DNA of 64,000 bases from Paraburkholderia atlantica (GTDB lineage Bacteria > Pseudomonadota > Gammaproteobacteria > Burkholderiales > Burkholderiaceae): positions 310,001-374,000 of the forward strand of contig NZ_WHNQ01000001.1 in the NCBI RefSeq assembly GCF_009362785.1, given 5' to 3'. The stretch's first letter is position 1, and every line of letters starts with the position of its first letter. This document shows positions 53,112 through 63,257 of this stretch, one piece after another. The notes beneath the pieces were generated by a model that was given only the letters and a program-made list of their open reading frames with translations, did no database searches and was not told the origin of the DNA. The position numbers and the translations under genes were made by a program.

Positions 53112-53989
53112 GCGACTCGATCCGTCAGAATGTTTTGCAGGTACTGGCCGTAGCCATTTTTCGCGAGCGGCCTGGCGAGCGCGAGCAGTTGCTCGCCGTC
53201 GATCCACTGGCGCCGGTACGCGATCTCTTCCGGACACGCGACCACCAGACCCTGGCGCTTCTGCAGCGTTGCGATGAAGGTCGCGGCTTCGATCAGCGAG
53301 TCGTGCGTGCCGGTGTCGAGCCACGCATAACCGCGGCCCATGATCTCGACGTTGAGCGCCGCGTTCGCGAGGTAGCGCGAGTTCACGTCGGTGATTTCGA
53401 GCTCGCCGCGCGCGGACGGCTTGATGTCAGCGGCGATGTCGCAGACCTGCTTGTCGTAGAAGTACAGACCCGTGACCGCGTAGTTAGAACGCGGCTTGGC
53501 GGGCTTTTCCTCGATCGACAACGCGCGGAACTGCTTGTCGAATTCGACCACGCCGTAGCGCTCCGGGTCCTGCACGTGATATGCGAACACGGTGGCGCCT
53601 TCGGTCTGATCGTCGGCGCGTTCGAGCTGCTTCGCGAGATCGTGGCCGTAAAAGATGTTGTCGCCGAGAATCAGCGCCGACGGATCGTTGTTCACGAACT
53701 CGCGACCGATGATGAACGCCTGCGCGAGCCCATCGGGCGACGGCTGCACCGCATACTGGATGTTCATGCCCCACTGGCTGCCGTCGCCGAGCATCGCCTC
53801 GAAGCGCGGCGTGTCCTGCGGCGTGGAGATGATCAGCACGTCGCGAATGCCCGCCACCATCAGCGTGGACAGCGGGTAGTAGATCATCGGCTTGTCGTAC
53901 ACCGGCAGCAGCTGCTTGGAGACGACATGCGTGATCGGATACAGGCGGGTGCCCGACCCGCCCGCGAGAATAATGCCTTTGCGCGCCAT
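53096..53989 (-). CDS. rfbA: glucose-1-phosphate thymidylyltransferase
   Basis: A 297-aa (RmlA) nucleotidyltransferase making dTDP-glucose. [16 protein letters not shown] is the nucleotide-binding motif, followed by [33 protein letters not shown] and [13 protein letters not shown]. The ATG at 53989 sits 10 bases after the rmlB stop. The longer frame to 54166 lies inside rmlB. Confidence 0.97.
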   Translation of the reverse strand: MARKGIILAGGSGTRLYPITHVVSKQLLPVYDKPMIYYPLSTLMVAGIRDVLIISTPQDTPRFEAMLGDGSQWGMNIQYAVQPSPDGLAQAFIIGREFVNNDPSALILGDNIFYGHDLAKQLERADDQTEGATVFAYHVQDPERYGVVEFDKQFRALSIEEKPAKPRSNYAVTGLYFYDKQVCDIAADIKPSARGELEITDVNSRYLANAALNVEIMGRGYAWLDTGTHDSLIEAATFIATLQKRQGLVVACPEEIAYRRQWIDGEQLLALARPLAKNGYGQYLQNILTDRVAWPSR

Positions 53990-53999
53990 TGCCGTGCCT

Positions 54000-55061
54000 T
54001 TACGCGCGCTGCGCGTAGTTGGTCTCGACCCACTTCCGGTATTCGCCCGAAGCGACTTCGTCGACCCATTGCTGGTTGTCGAGATACCACCGGACCGTTT
54101 TGGCGAGCCCCGTCTCGAACGTTTCCGCCGGCTTCCAGCCGAGTTCGCGCTCGAGCTTGCGCGCATCGATCGCGTAACGGCGGTCGTGACCCGGACGATC
54201 CGTCACATAGGTGATCTGGTCGCGATAGGAGCCCGCCGCCTTCGGACGCTGCTGGTCGAGCAGGTCGCACAGCGTGTGCACGACCTCGAGATTCTTCTTC
54301 TCGTTCCAGCCGCCGACGTTGTACGTTTCGCCCGGCGTGCCGCGCGCGAGCACTTGGCGGATCGCGCTGCAGTGGTCGCCGACGTACAGCCAGTCGCGCA
54401 CGTTCTGCCCGTCGCCATACACCGGCAGCGGCTTGCCGCCGAGCGCGTTGGCGATCATCAGCGGAATCAGTTTTTCGGGGAACTGGTAGGGGCCGTAGTT
54501 GTTCGAGCAGTTGGTGGTCAGCACCGGCAGGCCGTACGTGTGATGGTAGGCACGCACGAGGTGATCCGAGCCGGCCTTGGTCGCCGAATAGGGGCTATTC
54601 GGCGCATAAGGCGTCGTTTCGGAGAACTGCGGATCGGTTGCGGACAGCGAACCGAACACTTCGTCGGTCGACACATGCAGGAAGCGGAACGCGGCGCGCT
54701 CCGCTTCGCCCAGCGTGTTCCAGTAGCTGCGCGTAGCTTCGAGCAGCGTGAAGGTGCCGACCACATTGGTCTGCACGAAATCTGCCGGACCGTGAATCGA
54801 GCGATCCACATGGCTCTCGGCCGCGAAATGCAGCACGGCGCGCGGCTTGTGTTCGGCCAATAGCGTGTCGAGCGCGGCGCGATCGCAGATGTCGACGCGC
54901 GCAAAAATGTGTTTGGAATTGCCCTGTAGCGACTTCAGCGTGCCCAGGTTGCCGGCGTAGGTCAGTTTGTCTACGTTGAGCACCGCTTCGTCCGACGCAT
55001 TCAGCCAGTCGAGCACGAAATTAGCGCCGATAAAGCCGGCACCGCCCGTTACGAGGATCAT
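54000..55061 (-). CDS. rfbB: dTDP-glucose 4,6-dehydratase
   Basis: A 353-aa (RmlB) extended [20 protein letters not shown] is the NAD motif, followed by [21 protein letters not shown], the catalytic [11 protein letters not shown] and [19 protein letters not shown] residues ([13 protein letters not shown]). It is the first gene of rmlBACD and probably the promoter-proximal gene of the rightmost transcript of the polysaccharide locus. Confidence 0.97.
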   Translation of the reverse strand: MILVTGGAGFIGANFVLDWLNASDEAVLNVDKLTYAGNLGTLKSLQGNSKHIFARVDICDRAALDTLLAEHKPRAVLHFAAESHVDRSIHGPADFVQTNVVGTFTLLEATRSYWNTLGEAERAAFRFLHVSTDEVFGSLSATDPQFSETTPYAPNSPYSATKAGSDHLVRAYHHTYGLPVLTTNCSNNYGPYQFPEKLIPLMIANALGGKPLPVYGDGQNVRDWLYVGDHCSAIRQVLARGTPGETYNVGGWNEKKNLEVVHTLCDLLDQQRPKAAGSYRDQITYVTDRPGHDRRYAIDARKLERELGWKPAETFETGLAKTVRWYLDNQQWVDEVASGEYRKWVETNYAQRA

Positions 55062-55329
55062 GTAATTCCCTTGTGGGTGTGAGCGGCGCCCGAAATCGAC
55101 TCGCCGACCTTCTCACGATGCGTAATGGTTTCCGATTCTGCAGCAATCCGTTGCATTCGCTTGTGCGCAAGCAAACGCTCGGACGCTATTCTTATGATGA
55201 CCCGATTATACGGTTGTCCACGCCAAAAATTCGAATTCAACAATTTGAAACAGCCTCACCATTCTGGCTGCCGTTTGCTGTCATATTGACTATTTATGCG
55301 GTCGCTCACGCGAACCGAGCACAGAAACG
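55062..55329 (-). promoter_or_regulatory. rmlB leader region with a TATAAT -10 box
   Basis: A consensus TATAAT on the minus strand (complement of 55205-55210) lies about 140 bases before rmlB in an otherwise A/T-rich patch. The -35 region is not convincing. It likely starts the rmlBACD transcript. There is no ORF here. Confidence 0.45.
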
Positions 55330-55551
55330 CTATGACATGTCGCGCTCGACACCGTTAATGGATCGTGTCCAGTCGACCGGACGCCGCCGCGGCGTGTGCT
55401 GTGCCCTGCGTGTCAGGCTCACCCGCCCCCACACCGCTTCGATCACGGTGTGCCCACGCCCGCTCAACTTCTCGACCAGATAGCGGCCGGTAAAACCGTT
55501 CGCACCGGTGACGAGCGTGCGAAACAATTGCTTCGCGACGGGAGACGACAT
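55330..55551 (-). pseudogene. N-terminal fragment of an NAD-dependent epimerase/GDP-4-keto-6-deoxymannose reductase
   Basis: From the ATG at 55551 the frame reads TLVTGANGFTGRYLVEKLSG, a clear N-terminal Rossmann motif of RMD-like SDRs, but homology stops after about 45 residues. The rest (RRAQHTPRRRPVDWTRS) looks random before a stop. About 250 codons of the family are missing, so this is a truncated relic between apaH and rmlB, where the locus edge would recombine. Confidence 0.65.
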
Positions 55552-55753
55552 GCTGGCTTCGTTCACGAGAGAGTCATCCTGTTGTTGTATTGGAATAGCG
55601 CACGCGGTCCATGCGAGGTTGCCCGCGTCCCACAACGTGATCGCGCAATGTCCGAACCCCAAACGGGCTATTATGTCACGCTAGCTTGCTGCTCTGCCCA
55701 GCGTGGCACGCGTCGTGCAACACCGCGCGTGTCGAATCGACCTGATTTCCTCG

Positions 55754-56626
55754 ATGACACCCCACAACGCTTCCAGTACGTCCGCTCCTCTCGTTCCGCT
55801 TGCTTTCGGCGATCTGCAAGGCTGCCGTGCGCCGTTTCAGCAACTGCTCGCCAAAGCCGCGCCGCCGGACGACACCCCGCTGTGGTTCGCCGGCGATCTG
55901 ATCAACCGCGGCCCCGACTCGCTCGACACCTTGCGCGACGTGATCGCGTTCGGCAAGCGCGCGGTGCCGGTGCTCGGCAATCACGATCTGCATCTGCTGT
56001 CGGTGTCGGCGGGGATTCGCAAGTCGAAGAAAGGCGACACGATCGAAGACATCCTCGCCGCGCCCGATGCCGCCGATCTGCTCGAATGGATACGCCACCG
56101 GCCGCTCGCGCATTTCGACAACGGCATGTTGATGGTGCATGCGGGCGTGTTGCCGCAATGGGATACGACGCTGACGCTGGAACTCGCCGACGAATTGCAA
56201 CGTGCGCTGCGTGCGCCGAACTGGAAAGAAACGCTTGCCGGCCTGTACGGCAACGAGCCGAACCGCTGGAAGCCGGGCCTGAAGGGAATCGAGCGTCTGC
56301 GTGTCACGTGCAGCGCGTTGACGCGCATGCGCTTTTGCAGCCCCGATGGCGTGATGGATTTCAGCAGCAGCGGCACGCTCGCATCCACGCCGAGCGGCTG
56401 CATGCCGTGGTTCGACGTGCCGTCGCGCCAGACCGCCGACGTGACCGTGGTGTTCGGTCATTGGGCCGCGCTCGGCCTGATGTTGCGCGACAATCTGATC
56501 GGCCTCGACTCGGGTTGCGTGTGGGGGCAGAAGCTGTCGGCGGTACGGCTCGCGCCAAATCCGGCGGAGCGCACGCTGACGCAAGTCGATTGCGATTCGT
56601 GCGGCGTGCCGCGCGGGGGCAATTAA
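55754..56626 (+). CDS. apaH: symmetrical bis(5'-nucleosyl)-tetraphosphatase
   Basis: A 290-aa metallophosphatase hydrolysing Ap4A to ADP. Metal-site motifs are FGDLQGC near residue 18, GDLINRGPDSL near 50 and GNHDLHLL near 78, with MVHAGVLPQWD later. The start at 55754 gives a length close to the family; a start 17 codons upstream is possible. It is the conserved flank of Burkholderia O-antigen loci. Confidence 0.93.
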   Translation: MTPHNASSTSAPLVPLAFGDLQGCRAPFQQLLAKAAPPDDTPLWFAGDLINRGPDSLDTLRDVIAFGKRAVPVLGNHDLHLLSVSAGIRKSKKGDTIEDILAAPDAADLLEWIRHRPLAHFDNGMLMVHAGVLPQWDTTLTLELADELQRALRAPNWKETLAGLYGNEPNRWKPGLKGIERLRVTCSALTRMRFCSPDGVMDFSSSGTLASTPSGCMPWFDVPSRQTADVTVVFGHWAALGLMLRDNLIGLDSGCVWGQKLSAVRLAPNPAERTLTQVDCDSCGVPRGGN

Positions 56627-56662
56627 ACAGAAGACGGCAACGCTGCACGGCAGCGCCGCCGC

Positions 56663-57520
56663 TCAGGCCGAGCGGCGCGGCTGATCGACGGGCTCGATCA
56701 GCGTTTCCGGCGTTTTGGCAGCATCGCTCGACGCGGCAGCGTCCACAACGTCGCCCTCTTGCGCGACCGTTCCCGCCACTGCGTTGCCGGCCTGCATGTC
56801 CCGCAACGCGTTCGCCACCACTTGCTGAGCCTGCGCCGCGAGCACCCGCCGGTCAGCGTCCGGCGCGAGCGGTGCGCCGACATAGACGTGAGCGGTCAGC
56901 GGACCGCCACGCAACAGCATGTCGAGCGAGTCGGACAACGACACATCGTCGATATACGCGGGTGCCGTCGACTGCCGGCCCTGCGCGTCCTCGTACATGA
57001 TGCACAGCGGCTGCACCGGCACACCGGCCGACACCGCCGCCTGAAACATGTTCGCGTGAAACGGCAGCAACTCGAGCCCGTCCGACGTCGTGCCTTCGGG
57101 GAACACGCACATCAGTTCACCCGCACTGAGGCGATCGGCGAGTTCGTGCATGATCCGCTTCGCGTCGCTGCGCTTCTCGCGCTGGATGAACACCGTATCG
57201 AGCTGCTGCGCGAGCCAGCCGACCACCGGCCATTGCCGGATCTCCGCCTTCGACACGAACGGCGTCGGCCGCCACGCGTTGATCACGTAGATGTCGATCC
57301 ACGAGATGTGATTGGCGACGACGAGCGCGCCATGATCGAGCCGCACCGCATCGTTATGCACGACGAGGCGCATGCCGCACAGCCGCAGCATCTTCAGCGA
57401 CCACGCGCGATTGAGCGCATGACGCCGCTCGGCGCTCGCGTTCGGAAAGCGCGTCGCGACGGTCCACATGCCGTGCAGCAGATGCGTGATGAGACGGATC
57501 TTGCGTAACGCGAGCTTCAT
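56663..57520 (-). CDS. 1-acyl-sn-glycerol-3-phosphate acyltransferase (PlsC family)
   Basis: A 285-aa phospholipid acyltransferase. The catalytic NHxxxxD box is ANHISWIDI near residue 72, and the substrate-binding VFPEGTTSDG lies near 142. A C-terminal extension of about 50 residues, Ala/acid-rich, follows the core domain. The ATG at 57520 is 38 bases downstream of the pyrC-like stop, so it ends the pyrimidine operon. It is convergent with apaH. Confidence 0.92.
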   Translation of the reverse strand: MKLALRKIRLITHLLHGMWTVATRFPNASAERRHALNRAWSLKMLRLCGMRLVVHNDAVRLDHGALVVANHISWIDIYVINAWRPTPFVSKAEIRQWPVVGWLAQQLDTVFIQREKRSDAKRIMHELADRLSAGELMCVFPEGTTSDGLELLPFHANMFQAAVSAGVPVQPLCIMYEDAQGRQSTAPAYIDDVSLSDSLDMLLRGGPLTAHVYVGAPLAPDADRRVLAAQAQQVVANALRDMQAGNAVAGTVAQEGDVVDAAASSDAAKTPETLIEPVDQPRRSA

Positions 57521-57558
57521 GGACGGGGCTTTCCTTGACTGGGCCGAAACGATACCGC

Positions 57559-58839
57559 TCAGCGCTGTTCGTACGCGAGCTGACCGGACACGACGGTCGC
57601 GCGCACCTGTGCCGGCAGTTCGTAGCCGAGGAACGGCGTGTTGTGCCCCTGGCTCTTCAGCGCGCGCGGCTCGACGCGCCAGTGAGCATGACGGTCGAAC
57701 ACACAGAGGTCGGCCACCGCGCCGACCGCCATGCGGCCAGCCGCTTCGAGGCCCAACACCTGCGCCGGCGCCGCGGTGATGCGATTGAGCGCGCTCGCGA
57801 GCGGCACGCCCGCTTCGTCGGCCCACTTGACCGTCAGCGACAGGAACAGCTCGAGGCCGGTCGCGCCGGGCGTCGCTTCGGCGAACGGCAGCAGCTTTTC
57901 GTCGTCGTCGACCGGCGTGTGCGCGGAGCAGATCGCGTCGATCGTGCCGTCGACGAGACCCGCGCGGATCGCTTCGCGATCGCGCTGCTGGCGCAGCGGC
58001 GGATCGAGCCGGAACTGCGCGTCGAAATAGCCGATGTCGAGGTCGATCAGATGCACATGGTTCACGGTGACGTCGCACGACACCGGCAGGCCCTCGGCCT
58101 TCGCCGCGCGCACGAGCGCGACGCCCGCCGCCGACGACACATGCGACACATGCACGCGCGCGCCGGTCACGCGCACGAGTTCGAAGATCGTATGCAGCGC
58201 GATCGTTTCAGCCGACACCGGCACGCCCGACAAACCGAGCCGCGACGCCAGCGCGCCGCTCGCGGCGACGCCGCCCTTGCCGAGATACGCATCGACGGGA
58301 CGCAGCCACACGGTGAAGCCATAGGTCTTCGCGTATTGGAGCGCGCGCATCAGCACCTGGGTATCGACGATCGGCGTATCGGCCTGCGAGAAGCCGACGC
58401 AGCCCGCCTCGGTCAGCTGGACCATCTCGGTGATGACCTGCCCCTTCAGACCGACCGTCAGCGCGCCGAGCGGATACACGTGCGCCTTGTTCAGATTGCG
58501 CGCGCGGAACTTCAGCATTTCGACGAGGCCCGGTTCGTCGAGCGTCGGATCGGTGTCCGGCGGACATACGAGGCTCGTCACGCCGCCCGCGAGCGCCGCG
58601 GCCATTTCCGAGCCGAGCGTCGCCTTGTGCTCGTAGCCAGGCTCGCGCAAACGCGCGCACAAGTCGACGAGACCCGGCGCGATCGACAGACCGTGGGCGT
58701 CAAGCGTGCGCTCCGCCTGAAAGCCGGCCGGCGCCTGGCCGAGGGCGGCGATCTTGCCCGCCTCGATAAAAATGTCCTGCTGCTGTTCGGTGCCCGCTGC
58801 CGGATCGATCAGCGTGCCGCCTTGAATATGAATCTTCAT
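57559..58839 (-). CDS. pyrC: dihydroorotase-like protein PyrC' (probably non-catalytic)
   Basis: A 426-aa amidohydrolase-fold protein with strong dihydroorotase similarity (APGLVDL...LREPG, GGVTSLVCPPDTDPTLDEPG, DAICSAHTPVDDDEK). The metal-binding HxH is replaced: residues 61-63 read Cys-Ala-Arg. In pseudomonads and relatives such inactive homologues (PyrX/PyrC') form the structural partner that PyrB needs to be active. It lies 60 bases after pyrB. A separate active dihydroorotase should exist elsewhere. Confidence 0.92.
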   Translation of the reverse strand: MKIHIQGGTLIDPAAGTEQQQDIFIEAGKIAALGQAPAGFQAERTLDAHGLSIAPGLVDLCARLREPGYEHKATLGSEMAAALAGGVTSLVCPPDTDPTLDEPGLVEMLKFRARNLNKAHVYPLGALTVGLKGQVITEMVQLTEAGCVGFSQADTPIVDTQVLMRALQYAKTYGFTVWLRPVDAYLGKGGVAASGALASRLGLSGVPVSAETIALHTIFELVRVTGARVHVSHVSSAAGVALVRAAKAEGLPVSCDVTVNHVHLIDLDIGYFDAQFRLDPPLRQQRDREAIRAGLVDGTIDAICSAHTPVDDDEKLLPFAEATPGATGLELFLSLTVKWADEAGVPLASALNRITAAPAQVLGLEAAGRMAVGAVADLCVFDRHAHWRVEPRALKSQGHNTPFLGYELPAQVRATVVSGQLAYEQR

Positions 58840-58899
58840 GCGCTGCCTTTGTTAAACCTGTGGTTCAGCCTGTGCTTCGGCTTTCTGATCAGTCGTCGC

Positions 58900-59925
58900 T
58901 CAGTCGTTATTGCCCGCGACGATCCCCATCACCGCCATGCGCACCGCGATACCGAACGTCACCTGATTCAGGATTACCGATTGCGGGCCGTCCGCGACCT
59001 GCGAGTCGATCTCGACGCCGCGATTCATCGGGCCGGGGTGCATCACGATTGCATCCGGGGCGGCGAGCGCGAGACGCTCGGGCGTCAGCCCCCAGCTCTT
59101 GAAGTACTCCTGCGACGACGGCAGCAACGCCCCGCTCATCCGTTCGTTCTGCAGGCGCAGCATGATGATCACGTCGACGTCCTTCAGGCCTTCGTCGAGG
59201 TTGTGGAACACGCGCACGCCCATCTGTTCGAGGCCGCCCGGCAGCAGCGTGCGCGGACCGATCGCGCGCACTTCGGGCACGCCGAGCGTGGTCAGCGCAT
59301 GAATGTCCGAACGCGCGACGCGCGAATGCAGGATGTCGCCGACGATCGCCACGCGCAGCTTCGTGAAGTCCTTCTTGTAGTGGCGAATCGTGTACATGTC
59401 GAGCAGACCCTGCGTCGGGTGCGCGTGACGGCCGTCGCCGGCGTTGATCACGTGCACGTGCGGCGCGCAATGCTGCGCGATCAGGAACGGCGCGCCGCTC
59501 GACGCATGACGCACGACGAACAGATCCGCGTGCATCGCCGACAGGTTGTTGATCGTGTCGAGCAGCGATTCGCCCTTGCTCGTCGACGACGCGTTGATGT
59601 TCAGATTCAGCACGTCGGCCGACAGCCGCGTGGCGGCGATTTCGAACGTAGTACGGGTGCGCGTCGAGTTTTCGAAGAACAGGTTGAACACCGACTTGCC
59701 GCGCAACAGCGGCACCTTCTTCACTTCGCGATCGGTCACGCTGACGAACTGGTCGGCGGTTTCGAGAATGTGACTGACGATGGACTTGGGCAAGCCCTCG
59801 ATCGACAGCAGATGTTTGAGCTCGCCGTTCTTCGTGAGCTGCGGGTTGCCCTTCAGGAAGCCGTAACGAAAGCGCTCGGACGCGCTAGCGGAGGAATCTT
59901 GCGGAGCCTGGGTGGCGGTGTTCAT
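58900..59925 (-). CDS. pyrB: aspartate carbamoyltransferase catalytic subunit
   Basis: 341 aa. It condenses carbamoyl phosphate and aspartate in pyrimidine synthesis. The carbamoyl-phosphate motif [10 protein letters not shown] is near residue 85; [23 protein letters not shown] and [12 protein letters not shown] are all present. The N-terminal extension of about 25 residues is typical of PyrB proteins that pair with a PyrC'. It lies 63 bases after pyrR. Confidence 0.97.
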   Translation of the reverse strand: MNTATQAPQDSSASASERFRYGFLKGNPQLTKNGELKHLLSIEGLPKSIVSHILETADQFVSVTDREVKKVPLLRGKSVFNLFFENSTRTRTTFEIAATRLSADVLNLNINASSTSKGESLLDTINNLSAMHADLFVVRHASSGAPFLIAQHCAPHVHVINAGDGRHAHPTQGLLDMYTIRHYKKDFTKLRVAIVGDILHSRVARSDIHALTTLGVPEVRAIGPRTLLPGGLEQMGVRVFHNLDEGLKDVDVIIMLRLQNERMSGALLPSSQEYFKSWGLTPERLALAAPDAIVMHPGPMNRGVEIDSQVADGPQSVILNQVTFGIAVRMAVMGIVAGNND

Positions 59926-59988
59926 GATGTACCTGCTTCAAATACGGGCTTCAACGTGATCGAGGTCGGCGCGTCGCTCGCGCGAGTT

Positions 59989-60528
59989 TCAATCGACGCG
60001 TGCTTCAGTGTGAAAAGAGAACCGCTGGCCGCCCGCGCCGTCGTCTTCGTGGGCCAGCACGAGCGTCGCGTCGGCCGGCACGTCGACCACGCCGCCGACG
60101 AAGCGCGCCGCCACCGGCAACTCGCGTCCGCCGCGATCGGCGAGCACCGCGAGTTCGACCGATGCCGGCCGGCCATAGTCATACAGCTCGTTCACCGCCG
60201 CGCGAATCGTGCGGCCGGTGTACAGCACGTCGTCGACCAGCACGATGCGGCTGCCATCGACCGCGAACGGCAGCGAGGTCGGGCTCGCCTGCGCGTGCAG
60301 CCCTTTCTTCGCGTAGTCGTCGCGATGCAGCGCAACATTCACCACGCCGAAGTTCGGCAGGTTCAGGTCGCGCGCGAGCCGCTCGGCGAGCCATGCGCCG
60401 CCGCTATGGATACCCGCCAGCACCGCCGCGGGGGCGCCGTGCTGCGCCGCGGCGAGCTGGTCGCCATAGGCCGCGCGAATCTGGTCGAGCAACGCGCGAT
60501 ACAGCGCTTCGGCGTCAATGGAACTCAT
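59989..60528 (-). CDS. pyrR: bifunctional pyr regulator / uracil phosphoribosyltransferase PyrR
   Basis: A 179-aa type I phosphoribosyltransferase. The PRPP loop [20 protein letters not shown] is near residue 95, with [13 protein letters not shown] near 40. PyrR binds pyr mRNA and/or makes UMP in many bacteria. In proteobacteria the regulatory role is less certain. The ATG at 60528 overlaps the end of ruvX by 14 bases. Confidence 0.92.
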   Translation of the reverse strand: MSSIDAEALYRALLDQIRAAYGDQLAAAQHGAPAAVLAGIHSGGAWLAERLARDLNLPNFGVVNVALHRDDYAKKGLHAQASPTSLPFAVDGSRIVLVDDVLYTGRTIRAAVNELYDYGRPASVELAVLADRGGRELPVAARFVGGVVDVPADATLVLAHEDDGAGGQRFSFHTEARVD

Positions 60529-60955
60529 GATCGTCGGAAAGTTCGTCAAGATATTGCTGGAGGATGATGCTCGCGGCTTCGGCATCGAGCATGTCGGCGC
60601 GGGCGTTGCCGGCGCGGATTTCCGCCTCGGCCTCGACCGACGAGTAGCGCTCGTCGACCCACGTGACCGGCAGATTGAAGCGGCCGTTAAGCTGATTGCC
60701 GAAGCGCTTCGCAAGCTGCGTGCGCTCGTGCGGTGTGCCGTCGGGGTGCATCGGCAGGCCGACCACCAGCGCATCGGGCTTCCATTCGGCGATCAGCTTG
60801 CCGAGCGCTTCGAAACGGTACTCCTTGCTGCGGTTCTGCACGACGACGAGCGGCCGCGCGCGGCGCGTCAGCGAATTGCCGACCGCCACGCCGATGCGTT
60901 TCATGCCGTAGTCGAACGCAAGCAGCGTCGCCTCACGTCCGGCCGGCAGATTCAT
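60515..60955 (-). CDS. ruvX: Holliday junction resolvase-like protein RuvX/YqgF
   Basis: A 146-aa RNase H-fold protein. The first catalytic Asp is in [15 protein letters not shown], followed by [24 protein letters not shown] and a final acidic [13 protein letters not shown]. It is an essential-type nuclease of rRNA maturation or recombination. It follows yqgE by 10 bases. Confidence 0.94.
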   Translation of the reverse strand: MNLPAGREATLLAFDYGMKRIGVAVGNSLTRRARPLVVVQNRSKEYRFEALGKLIAEWKPDALVVGLPMHPDGTPHERTQLAKRFGNQLNGRFNLPVTWVDERYSSVEAEAEIRAGNARADMLDAEAASIILQQYLDELSDDHEFH

Positions 60956-60965
60956 GCGCGGCCCC

Positions 60966-61544
60966 TCATGCGTGCCCGGCCTCGCCCGACAGCATCGACA
61001 GCGACACGCCGAGCAGCGCGAGCGCCGCTTCCAGACGATCTTCGGCCGGCACGTCGAAGACGATCTTCGGATCGGCCTCGACCGTCAGCCAGCCGTTCTT
61101 CGAGATTTCGTCTTCGAGCTGACCCGCGCCCCAGCCGGCGTGGCCGAGTGTCAGCAGGAAACGCTCCGGACCGTTGCCGCTTGCGACAGCCTCGAGCACG
61201 TCTTTCGACGTGGTCATCTCGAGCCCGCCCGGCACCGACATCGACGATGTATACGCGCTGCCGCCTTTCGGATCGTGCAGCACGAAGCCGCGCTCGGTTT
61301 GCACCGGGCCGCCGAAATACACGGGAACGTGGAGAAGAGGTTCGATCTCGAGCTTCAGATCGATGCGATTGAAGAGCGCTTCCAGGTCGATATCGGTCGG
61401 CCGGTTGATCACGAGGCCGAGCGCGCCGCGCTCACTGTGATCGCAAAGGTAGACCACCGTTCCTGAAAACGTCGGATCGGCCATGTTCGGCATGGCGATC
61501 AGGAACTGGTTGGTCAGATTGATGCGATCGGTACTCTTGGACAT
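60966..61544 (-). CDS. yqgE: UPF0301 (YqgE/AlgH) family protein
   Basis: 192 aa. [51 protein letters not shown] and [17 protein letters not shown] are hallmarks of UPF0301. The biochemical role is unsettled. The ATG at 61544 matches family N-termini; a longer frame runs 23 codons upstream. It is the first gene of the ruvX-pyrR-pyrB operon. Confidence 0.95.
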   Translation of the reverse strand: MSKSTDRINLTNQFLIAMPNMADPTFSGTVVYLCDHSERGALGLVINRPTDIDLEALFNRIDLKLEIEPLLHVPVYFGGPVQTERGFVLHDPKGGSAYTSSMSVPGGLEMTTSKDVLEAVASGNGPERFLLTLGHAGWGAGQLEDEISKNGWLTVEADPKIVFDVPAEDRLEAALALLGVSLSMLSGEAGHA

Positions 61545-61850
61545 AGTTCGGATTTTAGCAAAGACGATGCGCGATGGCGGGCTGCTTTGAGCATTGCAAC
61601 GCCTTGGTTGCACGCTACGTGCGGCGTCATCGACGCCGGATCATGTTGCACTCTATCACGCGCGCGACTCGCGCCATGCCGCGATCAGGCGCCGAAACAC
61701 CGCGTAGAACGGCAGGTTCGGCGCGTGTCGCGAAGTAGCGGGATTGTGAGTTGTCTCAGTGGGTTTCAGCGGATTCCGCGCGCGCGGGTCGACGCATTGC
61801 GGACGCAATTAGCGCGCCACGTCGCGCGTTTGGTCTGGCTTTGCTGCGCT
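61545..61850. other. 306-base gene-free region upstream of yqgE
   Basis: No convincing ORF. It should contain the promoter of the yqgE-pyr operon, but no clear -10/-35 pair stands out. Confidence 0.4.
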
Positions 61851-63257
61851 TTACGCGCCTCCCTGCTCGATCGCGCGCGTCAGCGCGGCGTGCGCGGCCT
61901 GCGTGAAACTGCCGCCGGCCGGCCCAACGCCTGCTGCGACCTTGTGCAGCGACGCGCGCAACGCCTCGGCGGCCTGCTCGAGCGTGTCGGCCGCCGGCGC
62001 GCCGACGATCACGTGCGCGCGCACCGCCGGCGTCGCGACGGCCGCATGCGCACGACGCCGCCATGCGAGACCGAGCGCATCGGCGAGCAGCGCCACATGA
62101 CCGAGGCCGAGCGCGCAGGCGGCCGAACCGAGCCGGTAGGCGGCTTCACCCGCCTGCAGCGCTTCGCTCGGGTCGGCTTTCTCCGGCTGATCGGCCGCGC
62201 GGGCATGGGCGGCGAGCGCCTCGATCGACGCTTCGGCGGTCTGCAGGAAATCTTCGTACGCGTTCGCGTTGACGCTCAGCACGCCGAGATCGCGCGTGTG
62301 CGGCAGCGACTGCGCCTCGAGCGCGCGCGCCTCCCACAGCGCTTCCGACGACTGCGTGCCGGCGACGTGCCAGTCGACGGTCAAGCCGTAATCGTGCAGC
62401 ACCTCGACCTGGTCGGCGTCTTGCGCGGCCGCGCCGAACAACGCGTAGTCGCGCCACAGCAGCGCGAGCGTCGCGCGCACCAGCGAACGCGGCGCGCGCT
62501 CGATGCCACGCGCGTGATCGGCGAGCGCGAGATTGCAGCGCGCGTAGAAGCGCCGTGCTTCGATATCGCGAATTGCGTGGCCGCGCGCGCGCAGCGCCTT
62601 TGCGCAGGCGCGCGCGAGCCGCCAGAAGTCGTAAGGATCGGGGCCGGCGAGTTCGGTTAGCACGGCGTCGAGCTCGTCGAGCGCGGCGTTCGTGACCGCA
62701 AGCGCCACCGCGCTGCCGGTGTCGGCCTGCGAGCGCAGCACCGGCAGCAACGCGCGCTCGTAGCGTGCCCGCAGATGTGCCAGCTGGTCGGCCGATTGCG
62801 CGTGCAGCGACGCCGGCGGCACCGGCCGCGCACACAGCGCGAGGTCTTCGAACGCGACGATGGAGCCCGGCGCGGGTTCGACGAGTTGCGAACACAGCTC
62901 GCGGTAGTGGTGAAACAGCGTCGGCGAGCAGCTGAGCTCGCGCAGATTGTGACGTTCGAGCGCCGCGCGGAAGTCGCGCAGCGCCGCGCCGAACACTGGC
63001 CGGGCGCTTTGCGCTTCGGCCGACTCGTCGCTCGCGAGCGGCGAGAGCCGCACCAGCGCGTCGGCGAAACGCTGCGCGCTGAGCCAGCCCGCCGTGCGCA
63101 ATGCATGCGACGCGCGCAGCAGCGCGGCACCGCTCTCGTGGTGCTGCTCGAACGCGAGCGACGCCTCCGCGAGCGCCAGTTCCGCGGGGCGGACAGCGCC
63201 GCCGCGCGGGTTGGGCAGTGCATCGATGGAAACGGGTGCGGCGGATCGAAGAGTCAT
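61851..63257 (-). CDS. Ala-rich helical hypothetical protein, possibly FimL/ChpA-N-terminal-like
   Basis: 468 aa, almost entirely predicted alpha-helical, without TM segments. Two regions (residues about 25-75 and 355-420) look like Hpt-type helical bundles: FEQHHESGAALLRASHALRT and LQAGEAAYRLGSAACALGLG, the second lacking a phosphorylatable His. This resembles FimL and the N-terminus of ChpA-type chemosensory kinases of type IV pilus systems, which fits the rubredoxin neighbourhood of some Burkholderia pil/chp clusters. That assignment is tentative. The ATG at 63257 was chosen over a longer GC-rich frame. Confidence 0.72.
   Translation of the reverse strand: MTLRSAAPVSIDALPNPRGGAVRPAELALAEASLAFEQHHESGAALLRASHALRTAGWLSAQRFADALVRLSPLASDESAEAQSARPVFGAALRDFRAALERHNLRELSCSPTLFHHYRELCSQLVEPAPGSIVAFEDLALCARPVPPASLHAQSADQLAHLRARYERALLPVLRSQADTGSAVALAVTNAALDELDAVLTELAGPDPYDFWRLARACAKALRARGHAIRDIEARRFYARCNLALADHARGIERAPRSLVRATLALLWRDYALFGAAAQDADQVEVLHDYGLTVDWHVAGTQSSEALWEARALEAQSLPHTRDLGVLSVNANAYEDFLQTAEASIEALAAHARAADQPEKADPSEALQAGEAAYRLGSAACALGLGHVALLADALGLAWRRRAHAAVATPAVRAHVIVGAPAADTLEQAAEALRASLHKVAAGVGPAGGSFTQAAHAALTRAIEQGGA

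Noticed and set aside
56641..56677. Two GC-rich hairpins between apaH and plsC as a terminator
   Set aside because: The stems are good (CGCTGC with GCAGCG; CGCCGCT with AGCGGCG), but there is no T-run on either side and the second lies partly in the plsC coding end.
57535..60567. 1010-codon plus-strand open frame
   Set aside because: It is antisense to pyrC', pyrB and pyrR, extremely Arg/His/Asp-rich and without family motifs. It is an artefact of GC-rich codon bias in the real genes.
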